Shown here one piece after another: positions 11,268 to 21,823 of a stretch of 64,000 bases of DNA. Every line of letters starts with the position of its first letter. Position 1 is the stretch's first letter. The stretch covers positions 56,708,290 through 56,772,289 of the forward strand of contig NC_065541.1 of NCBI RefSeq assembly GCF_932294415.1, given 5' to 3'. The notes under the pieces are model-generated. The model was not told the DNA's origin, ran no database searches, and saw only the letters and a list, made by a program, of their open reading frames with translations. Made by a program: the position numbers and the translations under genes. The DNA comes from Quercus robur. Its lineage: Eukaryota > Streptophyta > Magnoliopsida > Fagales > Fagaceae.

Positions 11268-13250
11268 TTTGTGTTTTCATTTAGATTGTAATTTGTTATG
11301 TACCTTGTACGGACTAAACTTGACAACATCCCAATCTTGAGAGTTGAAAATCATGCTCAATGCGTAATCTTGCGAAGGAGATAGTACAACTGACATATAA
11401 CATATAACAAGAGATGTCATGATCATGTCTAATAAAAAAAAAAGATATGAGTTTTTTTTTTTTTTTTTGGTAGAAAACAAAAATAAGTATGTGATGAAGC
11501 GATTCCTATGCACTTAGGGCAATCGAGAAGAAGATAAGCACCAACACGCTCACTACTCAAGACCAAAATCTTATTGGCCCAAGTCCCTTATCATTAGGTT
11601 ACTTGTCATGTTAGCTAAGGTTATGTTTGGTTGTATATTTAGAAAATATTAAAAATAATATTTTTTTAATTATTTTGTATTTTCATAAACTTTAAAAAAA
11701 ATTCAAAATCTCTGAAAAACTTTAAGAATAACTTTTATGCAATATGTTTTTAGAGTACACTAGTAGCATGCCCGTGAGATTAAAAAAATATATTCATTAT
11801 ATATAAACAAAAATAATATTTACTATATTATGGAAACTATTTTAATAATCAATGAGCCACCTAAAATTTTAATAGAGTTTCACCTAAAGTAAATTTAATT
11901 ATCTTTATTTAATGAACCATACGACAAAAACACATTCATTTTACCACTAAATTATGGTAGGTAATTAATAAAAAAAATATTAAATTTAATTCTAAATTGT
12001 TTGAAACTTTTGATATTAAAATTTTAATTGGGGTAGAATTCAAACTTTCTTGAAATTTTAAGTAATAAACTATTGTAACAATTAATAAATCACTTGATAT
12101 TTTGGTAATAAACTATAAACTAAGATAAACTATTTTAATAATTAATGAGAGGGAAAATAGTCACTTGGCACAACCATGGTTTCTAAGACCCCATTTTTTT
12201 ATTATATAGTATAGTAGATGAAATATATGATTTGATAATTCATGTCATTTTCACATTGTTTTCTACTTTAATAAAAAAAATATTTCTTTTCAAAACAAGT
12301 AGCAAACTATTTTTGAAATTTTTATTGAGTAGTAATAGGGATACAAAATTTTCCACAATCTTTTTCATTTATGAAAAGTTACGTCTCTAAACTTATTATT
12401 ATTTATTTATTATTATGATTTTTTTTAATAATAAAACAAGGAAAACAACAATGGGGGTTTATGTACCTATGCACTCTCAAAAAAAGCAAGGGCTTAAACA
12501 CAACATTCCTCATGGATGGCCTCCACTGCTCTGAAATCACACAACCAATTACAATACAATGAGAAGCCCACCTAGATAGTAAATGAGCCCCACATTCCTA
12601 TCTCTATTCACCCAAATAACGTCAAACTAGTTAGATGGATGAGTTAGACTTAGTCACAAGACTCACAACACTAGAGGAAAGCTCGTGTCATCAACAACCC
12701 TTCAACAACTACCCTCGAGAACCTTTCCTTGGTTGCAATGCAACCACAACTACTAACCTAAATGCAAGAGTTATTGCAGATAGGGGATTTTCTTGTCTTA
12801 AACCTCTAGATGACTAAATTCTATTCAACATTACACACCTTTGTGAAATGAAATTTGGCAAATTTTTCACATGTATTGAACTTGGAATGGATAGTACAAC
12901 TAACAAAAGAAAAAATCATTCATTCCTATCATAGGCATACTGCATATCCACCTTGATCCCCAACATCTCTCTCCCTTTCCTTCTGATCTCAAAGTTATGG
13001 ACAACTTCTTGAACTATTATGGAATTCTACCGTAAGCACCTTCCTAGAACAAATGCATCTTAAATAAGGCAATAAAATGTTTTAAAAGGGATCTCACTAT
13101 TGAAATCAATAACTTAGTTATAATTTTACAAGAGAAATTTAAGCTTATAGGCTTAGACAAGCTAAACTGAGTGAAAGAGTTTGGTCCAACAAGCTTTGAA
13201 ATCAAGGATTGAAGGTTTGGTTTCATTTCTGCAGCAAATATCCCTAGAAA
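11268..13250. other. Intergenic, AT-rich; diverged interspersed repeat
   Basis: No gene recognised. About 11755-12225 has the look of a dispersed repeat: it opens with ACACTAGTAGCATGCCCGTG and closes with TTATTATATAGTATAGTAGA, with very AT-rich filling. I cannot assign it to a class. The 60-codon frame at 12635-12817 has no family similarity. Confidence 0.35.
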
Positions 13251-13270
13251 AAGAAATTCCCGACAAAATA

Positions 13271-13521
13271 TATTATAACTTCTTCTTCTTCTTTTGAGAA
13301 AAAGAGTAAAAGACTAACTTTATTATAACTTTTTTTTTGTTAGAAGAACTTTATTATAGCTTTTTGATTGTTTATTATTTGCCTTAAAAAATAAGATTGT
13401 TTAATATTAGCTTGATCTTAGAAAAATTATTTTTAAAAAAAAAGAGCTTGGTCTTAGAAAAAACATGCAGCATAGATGTTTATTATTATTATTATTTTGA
13501 TAGGCATGCAGCATAGATGTT
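13271..13521. mobile_element. Cluster of four ultra-short retroinsertions with target duplications
   Basis: Four A/T-tailed inserts follow one another, each between direct repeats. (1) TATTATAACTT at 13271-13281 and 13321-13331 around a 39-bp insert. (2) AACTTTATTATA(A/G)CT at 13316-13330 and 13347-13361 around T8 plus GTTAGAAG. (3) AGCTTG(A/G)TCTTAGAAAAA at 13409-13426 and 13445-13462 around an A-tailed 18-mer. (4) A perfect 17-bp CATGCAGCATAGATGTT at 13464-13480 and 13505-13521 around 24 bp which on minus reads CCTATC plus AAAATAATAATAATA. Inserts 1, 2 and 4 are in minus orientation, insert 3 in plus. They resemble LINE 3' ends truncated almost to the tail. Confidence 0.65.
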
Positions 13522-13707
13522 GGCCGTGCAATAATAAAATACATAAAAACTGATTTTTTTTTTTTTAAAGTAAAATATTGAAATCCCAAATGCAAGCAAG
13601 GTTCTTCCCTTTTGTAACGCGAAATGACCAAATTGTCCTCTGACGTTACGTTAAATTTTGCATTTTTTCTCCACGTAGGTTGAGGGTATTCCTGCCATTC
13701 CAATTGA

Positions 13708-13715
13708 TATAAATA
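13708..13715 (+). promoter_or_regulatory. Candidate TATA box of the DUF4050 gene
   Basis: TATAAATA lies about 30 bp before a pyrimidine-rich, ATG-poor leader that ends at a splice donor (ACAAG/GTATGG at 13981). The position and sequence are right for a core promoter; the transcription start is not demonstrated. Confidence 0.5.
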
Positions 13716-13739
13716 CCTATATATGGCCTACTTATCCAA

Positions 13740-13981
13740 TTCCAGACACATCCACGTCAGAAGGGCACATAGAATTCAGAAGCCTGTGGAAAACAAAGTT
13801 AACAAACACAAAACGCAAGCAAAACACGAAACATACAAAGAAATTCACAAATTCTACATTTTAATTCTAATTCTGTCTCCTATTATCACTCAAACCCATT
13901 TCTCTAAAATCTCTTCTCTCTACTCTCTCTGTATCAATTTCTCTGCAAAAGAAAATGATTCTGTAAAATGTGCACGACAAG
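13740..13981 (+). other. Probable 5'UTR exon of the DUF4050 gene
   Basis: CT-rich leader ending at the donor GTATGG (13982). It has no usable long frame. The next acceptor in the same direction that fits is at 15986, giving a 5'UTR intron of about 2 kb. That intron holds (ATT)n at 14027-14054, a T10G23 tract at 15421-15453 and a TTTC microsatellite near 15811-15832. Confidence 0.5.
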
Positions 13982-15420
13982 GTATGGCTTAATTTTCCGT
14001 TTTTTTTTTTTTTTGGTTATAGTATTATTGTTATTATTATTATTATTATTATTAAGTTGTTGCTTCACTAGTATAAGGTTTGTGTATAAATATGATATGG
14101 GTTTGTGTGATTTTTAACTATTATGGTTAAATGCATTGCAAAAACCCTGAAATAGAATCATGGGTTTAGGCTCGTACTTGTTGTTTTTAGATTTTTATTT
14201 TTATTTTTAATATTAAGAGTTAAATCTGTTGTGTGTAATCTTTGTGATGTTTCCTTTTCTTCTTCGTTTTTCTTGCAGAAGTTTTGTTTTTTCAGGTAAT
14301 TTTTTCAGTAACGTAAATGAAGTTAAATGTTAAGTTGAGATTGAGAAATTTGAGATTCAAGATTACTGAATCAATTTGGTAAAGGAATAAAGATTTATGC
14401 TTTGCATCTTGGAAGCTAAAAGATGAATTCTTGAATAAAATAATTCTTCAATTTGGTTTTGTAAATAATGCTTGACATTTTGGATAAGAAATTGTGTAGA
14501 ATCTTAGCCCAGCGATGAATGGGTAATTGGGTATGGTATAACAAGTTTTTTTTTTTTTTTGATGGGTTAATTTGTATTTATTTTTTTAATTTGGTTCACA
14601 TGGTATGGGTTATGTTGAAAAGGAAATCCGCTATGTTTATCTAACATTTGGATCTGTGTTGAACAAGCAATGATTGTCAAGTTTTTTTAGTAGTTATAGA
14701 TGGGGAGAGTAATGAAAGCTTTAGCTCTACCATAAATTGTGCTTGTGTCAAACAAGGAAATGGGTTCTTGCATTTGAATGTGCCAGAGTTGATAGAAGAT
14801 AGAAAGTATGAAAATTAATGCTTGCGGTTGCTTGTTGGGAAGTTATTATTTTTCTATCTTTAGCAAGTAGTAGAGGTTGATTGGACAATGAGTGATGGTC
14901 TAGATTGTATTGTGGAGATGCATGGGTGTCTGAGATAAAGAAAATACATGGTTGTAGAGAGTATAATAATGAGACTAGCAGTGTGACAATGGACGATGCG
15001 CTTGTTGTATTGAGAAGTAGCTTAATACCTTCTAAGTCTGATTTTTATCTCTAGAAATTTTCTATCTCTCAGGACATTTGACACTTGATCCAAAATATGG
15101 GGTATTGAGTGGCCTAGGGAGTCATTTTTATCTATTTGGAATTTGATGAAAATCAGATTATAAGGTACAGTGAACTGATACAGTGATACCTGTTTGGATG
15201 GAAGTTCTTACTGAAAGTAAAAACCAATTTCTGGGAAAGTAAATGAAGAGGGAGTCAGTGATAGAGGTAGAAATGAACTTTGTGAATGATTATCTTTTAA
15301 AAATAGTACTAAGCATTTCCTTTGGCCAATGAAGGCGTAATAGCTGTTGCCATTGGCATTGGCATTTTCTTTCTTTTTTGGTTTTTTGTTGTTTTGGATA
15401 AGTAGTGGGGTTAGTGCTTC

Positions 15421-15451
<31 letters not shown>

Positions 15452-16014
15452 GGTGTTAATATGTCGTTAAGCTTAATTACAAGTTTGCATACTGTTGAGA
15501 AATAATAACAACTATGAATTTACTAATAAGGAAAATGTGGTTCATAAGATGGAGCTCATGTCATCTTTGTCTTTTCTGTTGAAATTCTTGTGATGTTTGC
15601 AATTAAATTGCACATTCTGTGAAAATATTTAGAAATTAATATGAAAAATTGGAATCAAACATATGTAAAATTTATGTTTTGTGTGATTCATGAATTTCTC
15701 ATTTTGGGAGAATCTATCAAGTTTCCCAAGTTTCATAATTTCAAATTATGAAGCTAGGAGATGTCAACTAACATGTATAGTTTTCATGTTAAGATTATCC
15801 ATATTGTTTTCTTTCTTTCTTTCTTTCTTTCCTTCCTTGACATGTCCATAGCACTGAAGAGCTACTTTATGTTGAGCATTAGCTGTTTTGTCACGTCCCT
15901 GTATTCCACATGGCCATTTCTGTTGATAGAACCTTAAGATGGCTTCTTAAAAGGAACTGTTGTCAACTTCCATTGTGTCATTGCAGAAGGGAATGTTCGT
16001 TCAGTTCAGAGACA

Positions 16015-17828
16015 ATGGAGCAAAATACTGGAAGTTTCCGTCGCAATAGAACACAACCTTCAGAGCATTCTACATGTACTGATAAAGAAAATCAGTCCAA
16101 AGAAAAAGATATGGGCACTTCCGTATATGTCAATCATGGTAAGACTCTTGATTTGGGTGATCTTGTGCTGAAGGGTTTTGTAATGCTAGTTAAAAGTTAA
16201 AACATAAAACAAGGTAGTATCATTTTTTTTCTTTGGATAATCCTAGTCTGTCAATTGCAGTGATGTTGTCCTCCAATTTCTAGCTTTGTTTTAATTTAGT
16301 CCCGTCCAAATACATTTAAAAAAAGGTATTGGAGTTAAGTCATATGTTAGCAATGTGACTGTACAGCTTCCCATTTTTGTCACTTTTCCCTTACCAAAAC
16401 TCAATAGCTAGTCTTCCATGAGAACCAAGCCTGCCATATTCTCACAAAAAGTTACAAGTGAGATTGTACATAATCAGACTTGGAGATCCAAATCCTTCAA
16501 TGATCAAAATTAATGTGGGAGAGGGTGCAGTTTCCAGCAATACATGCAGGTTAATTGCTAGAGAGGAGTTGCTTTCTGGCACCCCATGAGCAAGATAATC
16601 ATTGTTGATTGGTGTTATATGTGCAAACCAAATGGGGAGACAATTATCCATCTCTTTCGACATTGTGCTATTGTTAGGAAGCTCACACTGCTAATATTTG
16701 CTCTGTTTGGGATTTATTAGATCAATGCAAAATTAGATCCTAGTTTTTCTTTTCTTTCTTGTAAACCTCCCATATACTAAGGTTTTGCCTTCTTTTTTTC
16801 TTTTTCCTAATAAATTTTGATTGCTTATAAACAAATATAAACAAAATTCTATTGATGTGGGCCAATTGGCATAACTCTGTTATGACTTCCTTAAATGGAA
16901 ATTTCATTCACATGACTTTCTTACGACTTAACTTTGTTAACTTGACCAAAACATATTTATGAATATTATTACTTACAAAAAACATATTTGAATGAAAGAG
17001 TGAAATTGAAATGAAGTTAAACATTGAAGAGTAACATTGCTACATTCGAAAGAATAAGCACGAAATAGCAACATTATTATGAAGACCAAGAGTGCACTTT
17101 ACTCTTTCCTTTTCTTTTCTATTCTGTATTTTTCAAAATATTTTTTATAATTACTGAAATTCATTATTCAAATATTGTTCTCTGAAGAGTAATCGGGCTG
17201 AATGTGTGATGTAGCTGCAATTGCCTGGCAAGAGAGTAGAAGAAAGTGGGTGGGGGATCCATCTCGACGACCAAAAAGAAAGGCAAAGGACCCAATTATA
17301 AGGTATATACTTTTCCCAATGCTTCGTTGATACAATGGGATCAGTGACAGTAGTCAATGTTAAAAATATTATACTATCTATATATTTTACTATTTAAGCA
17401 AATAGTCTTCTTTTTTTAGAATCATAAGCAAATAGTCATTGAGATTGAGGGATGTGTTATTCTGAAGCCTGAACTAAAATCTGTGGACTTGCAAACTCGA
17501 AAGAACCTTTTTGGTCTTAATTCTTGGAAGCAAAGGTAGTGAGTATAAACAAAAGGGTGATTCATAATAGAGTGACTAAATTTTACGCTAGCCGTCAACC
17601 TACCACAACCCTCCTCCTTTTCTTGGGCTTGAAACCAACTGTGAGCAAAATATATGGCACTAGCAAAAATAAAAGGATGATTCGGCTTCTCTATTTTTTT
17701 TTTTCTTTTATTTTTTCTTATTGGTGAGATTTTTTTTATTCATCTTCATTATCAGACCTAGTGTCATAAAATGAGGATCCTGTTGCAGATTAGGTTAGGA
17801 AAAAAGATTGCTTACATACCTACAAAAA

Positions 17829-17859
<31 letters not shown>

Positions 17860-18745
17860 CACACACATGAGAAAAATGAAGAAGTCCTCTTGTTCAAAAA
17901 CCCAATTATGAAACTCCTTTCCACATCACACCTCTGAAAATAATGTTCTTATAAAGTGAGATGTGCTTTCACATCTTTTAGGGTACTTCTGAGATATAGA
18001 GCAGGGCTTGTAGCTTAAAGGATTAGAGCACATGGCTGTGAACCACCAAGCCAGGGGTTTGAATCCCTTATATTTGCTTCTTTTTCTTTTTTTTTTTGGG
18101 TCTGTTACAATATTTCTGGCCATCACAGTCTTTGTCCAATGTCATTTTTCTGTAGTTACATGATTGAAAGATATCTGGAAAATTTATTGTTTCAGTTGGT
18201 CCATGGCATATGAAGATCTGCTCTTGACTAATGAGCCTTTTCCCGAGCGAATTCCTCTACCTGTAAGCTTCTCAACACACACAATTCATACATGCATGTC
18301 ATGTTCTTGTATTGAATATTTATTTATTTATAACAGCAGCACAGGGTGCTGATGTGCACGTGTTTGTTGTGTGTGTGTTAGGGAGAGAGGGGGGAGAGCA
18401 AGAGACTTAGATTTGAAGCTTTGAAAATTAAAATGAGAGCAAAGATAGAACTGATCACATCATTACATAACTTATTCTTTTTGGTGCTGACTGCTGAGAT
18501 CACATTTATGTCTTTAAATTGATTCCGAGTTACCCATTTTACCCCCCAAAAAATATTTCTAACCAATAATTTGTAGTTACAGTTTAGGACAGGGGATGTC
18601 TAGAGTGTATTATAACTGCCACCTTAATTGTGCGCGTGCCTATGATTTTGGAAGTGTTTATGTGAATCTGGTTGATTGGTCGCTTGTGCAGGAGATGGTA
18701 GACTTCTTGGTTGATATTTGGTATGATGAAGGCCTTTATGACTAG
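16015..18745 (+). CDS. DUF4050 / Gag1-like clamp domain protein, 4 coding exons, 110 aa
   Basis: Coding exons 16015-16138, 17215-17302, 18196-18262 and 18692-18745 join in phase. The product reads MEQNTGSFRRNRT, then YVNHAAIAWQESRRKWVGD, SRRPKRKAKDPIIS, WSMAYEDLLLTNEPFPERIP and LPEMVDFLVDIWYDEGLYD. Plant members of this family share the W-x-(E)-x-RR-x-WVGD block, the YE-x-LL-x-(S/T)N-PFP block and the C-terminal EMVDFLVDIW-x-EGLYD. Their molecular role is not established. The ATG at 16015 is preferred (A at -3, G at +4; the exon opens after TTGCAG at 15986). An in-frame ATG at 15910 would add 35 residues if the upstream sequence is exonic. An alternative acceptor with a strong pyrimidine tract lies at 15851. 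Introns are 1076, 893 and 429 bp; the first holds a LINE fragment and the second a plastid tRNA copy. Confidence 0.85.
16590..16850 (+). pseudogene. LINE 3' fragment in DUF4050 intron
   Basis: A plus-strand frame gives VDWCYMCKPNGETIIHLFRHC followed by LIFALFGIY, the zf-RVT signature of the local LINE family. The 3'UTR-like end AATAAATTTTGATTGCTTATAAAC follows near 16806-16831. It is 5' truncated and carries stops. Confidence 0.65.
18004..18077 (+). pseudogene. Degraded plastid trnR-ACG copy (NUPT)
   Basis: 74 bases align end to end with chloroplast trnR(ACG): GGGC-TGTAGCT, AGGATTAGAGCAC, TGGCT, GAACCAC and GAATCCCT are shared. Most differences are C-to-T or G-to-A. The anticodon is changed from ACG to GTG, and the 3' acceptor strand is mostly lost, so the acceptor stem cannot pair. 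This fits an old nuclear insertion of plastid DNA decaying by cytosine deamination. The flanks may also be plastid-derived (rrn5-trnR spacer), but I could not confirm that from memory. It lies in the third intron of the DUF4050 gene. Confidence 0.7.
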
Positions 18746-20737
18746 ATAGCTAATTGATAGTGTTTGAGTGATGGAATGGAGACTGATGGAAGGTGGATAC
18801 ACTTGAACACTTAACATTCCAATTACACAGTCTATTTCTTGTAGCCTATTCTTCCATTTACTTCGAATTAACACGACTCATATAGTCGGATTTTTTAGAA
18901 AGTCCCCACGTTGGTGGGGGGGTGTTCCTCTAGAATTATAAAGTTCACATTTTATTGAAAATTATAGCTCTGAATTATAGCTCTCAGATATTAATGTATC
19001 TCATTCAGCTTTTACCATTGATGGAAATTGTGTTGTATTTGTCACTTGCATCATCAGGAAAATACTACCTATTAGAACACGCTTTGTAATTCTTCTGTTA
19101 TTTGTAATCTTTTTAACATAGTTCTGTTATTTGTAATCTTAGAAGTATGTTATTCTGTCTCTTTAGTCTTTTTTGCTAGTAGTGTAAAAAAATTTGTTTT
19201 TACTTAATTGATTTTTTCAAACCCTTCCATTTTTTTTTTCTAGGATGCCACGTAAACTCTACAATTAGTAAAACGATTTATTTTTTGTTCATTTTTAGAG
19301 TGACATAAGTTAAAAAGTTTGAATAAATTTGTCAAAACTTAGTTTGCGTTGGTTTTGAGCAATTCTTTTGGATTAGCTAACGAATATTAGTCCGAGCCTG
19401 ATGATCTCAACCTGAATTTTGGATAATTGCACAACTTATAACTAGCATGGTTTTGTAAGTTCCAAGTAGCTCAACTAGTAAAAAAATTTCTCATCAAACC
19501 AAGCTCATCACACGCTCTTTGCGTGTGCAATAATACTCTTTTTTATTTATTTGTTTTTTTGGTTTAGTGTTATAATTTTTAAAAGTGATATATAAATAAC
19601 TGTGTTTTTTTTAGTGTTATAATGTTTAAAAGTAATATATAAGTAACTAGGAAGATAACGTGAAATAATGTTTAAAGATGAGATTGAGATAGTGTCTTAA
19701 ATTTAGTCTAAATGCCAAAAAAAAAAAAAAAAACTTTAGGCTAAATGGAGAAGATAAAAGAAAAAGTCTAAAACTTAAGAATAGTAAATTACTCTTTTAA
19801 CTTGTTTGTGTTTTTTAATTTAAAATTTTTTAACTAAAAGATAGGGGTATTTTAAAAAGTTTAAGAATTTGTGTGAGGGTATTTTAGTATACAAAATATT
19901 AAAAATTAAACCAGAAATCCTGTTATTAATAATGTAGATAGATAGATAAGAGGCCTGAGTTTGAATTGTCTACACGAAAAAAAAAATTTCTTGGTGTCTT
20001 ATAATAAAAAACAATTTTTATAAAGTGAACATTAAATATTTTAAATACTATTGTATTTATTAGAAAAAGATCTTCGAACTTAGTCATCACTGATTCACTA
20101 GTCACTATAGGCTGTTATATGGCATAAATTATAATAATATTCAACACTGTACAAGATAGAAAGAGTATGTATATCATCAGATAATTGGCTCAAATGGATT
20201 AAATCTGAAATCTTGTGATATAATTATCAAATCCCAAAATGGTCTATAGTAAGGACTAAGGAGGGCCATTTTGAATCTCCTACGTCCTTAACCTTGCCCA
20301 GCACATTCAAATGGGCAGTTTGGATTGCCTATCCCTTACCTGTGGTGTGAAAACAATGTTCCCAATCATCTTTTAGCAACCTTAAACCTTCAAGACGAGG
20401 TCCCATAAAAAAGCAGTATCCATGTCGATAATGATCAGGCAATCTTCTTGAGTTTGGTATAATATAAATCTCTTAGCTGAATATATGAAGTCTAAATTGC
20501 TAAACTTTTAAACCCAAAACCGAGTTGAATTTATATCGGAGTGAAAAAATAGTTTCTTCAAAATCAAAATTTTAACACAGTTAGAATTATTGAAATTGGT
20601 TCTTTCACAAATTGGATAAAATTGATATGTTTTCCAATAACCAACTTTCACAGATTCTCTCTTATTTTTGTGTTGCGATGGACGCAAGTGAACTAGTGAA
20701 GTAAGATAGTAAGTATGTGTGAGAAAGTTTGAAATTA

Positions 20738-20768
<31 letters not shown>

Positions 20769-21430
20769 TTACGTTAGTACTAGTAGGCTTATCAATAGAT
20801 CTTAAACGGTATCTATGTGATATGATATTCACTAGGATTAAAATTGTTTTATTTCCAATGTTTCTTAACCTTTAATTTATATTAATATTAATGAAAGAAT
20901 TATGGAGATTAACACCATGTTATGATTGAATTGGATTCTATTCCTTCAAAAATAAATTACAGAGGCTACCATAGAAAAGCACCAAAAAGGGGGAAAAAAA
21001 AGGTTGTATTTGGTTCGATGGAAATTGATTTTGAAAAAATATTTTCTGCATTTACAAGTGTTTATTATAGTAATTGAAAATGTTGATTAACCGGAAATTG
21101 TTTTCCTATTGACTATAAAATAAAGGCACTTATAGTGGAATACAGTTTACACTTTTATTTTCTGTCTTACTCAAAACTTATCAACTAAACCTCCAATCCC
21201 ATCCCTATTATCGTCCTTGGTCACCATTGCCATCGGTGGCCACCATCGTCGGTCCCCAATCACAATATATTTTATCTAAAATGTTCCTTTTTTTATTGTG
21301 TTTGGAAAATGAGAAAATTTAAAAATAAAAAATATATTTTTCATCCCATTTTCAGAGACACAACCAATCACTTGAAAACTTTTTTTTTTTTTTTTTTGTT
21401 GGGGGGGGGGGGGTGTAAATATTTTATGGC
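18746..21430. other. Intergenic; scattered SINE-like remnants and short insertions
   Basis: No gene seen. GTTCCAAGTAGCTCAACTAG at 19459-19478 and the phrases TGAGTTTGAATTGTCTACAC and CTTGGTGTCTTATAATAAA at about 19957-20009 match, in order, the head and body of the SINE at 28548, split by roughly 450 bp of AT-rich filling. TTTAG(T/G)CTAAATG at 19702-19714 and 19735-19747 flanks CC plus A17 plus C. Also a (TA)n tract at about 20747-20770 and a T18-GTT-G13 tract at 21380-21413. Confidence 0.4.
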
Positions 21431-21502
21431 CAGAAAAAAAATTTCATGGAACCAAACATGGCAAGTTGTAAAGTAGCAAAACGGCGTAGTTGCTTCATAA
21501 CC

Positions 21503-21559
21503 AAGTTAAGCTGCAAAACCCATCAAAAAAAAAAAAAAAAAAAAAAGTTAAGCTGCAAA
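21503..21559 (+). mobile_element. Minimal LINE-tail insertion upstream of VPS24
   Basis: AAGTTAAGCTGCAAA occurs at 21503-21517 and 21545-21559. Between them is only ACCCATC followed by about 21 A. A duplicated target with an insert that is almost pure poly(A) tail fits target-primed reverse transcription that stopped after a few template bases. It lies about 270 bp upstream of the VPS24 start codon, in the likely promoter region. Confidence 0.8.
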
Positions 21560-21823
21560 CGACATCGTTCTAACGCAGCCACCCCTGGACCCCGGCTAGA
21601 CTTTTTTTTTTTCTTTTTCTTTTTACCGCAGAAGGACACGCAGACTTTTCCTAGGAAACAAACACGGAAAATGAGAACGAGTAGATGCTTTGAGTTTTGA
21701 TCCAAAGCAGAATATCATCTTCTGAAGGTCTTTATTATTTTTTTTTTTTTAGTTAGTTCATCTGAGTTCTGAATTCTCTTCACTTTTCTTTGAAAGGCAT
21801 AGAAAAAACAAAAACAAAAAAAA

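Noticed and set aside
12635-12817. 60-codon frame MDELDLVTRLTTLEESSCHQ resembling a gag N-terminus
   Set aside because: Short, without flanking gag or pol similarity or LTRs; the resemblance rests on a few residues.
18004-18077. Functional tRNA-His (anticodon GTG)
   Set aside because: The acceptor 3' strand cannot pair with the 5' strand and the body matches plastid trnR-ACG with many transitions, so it is a decayed plastid copy.
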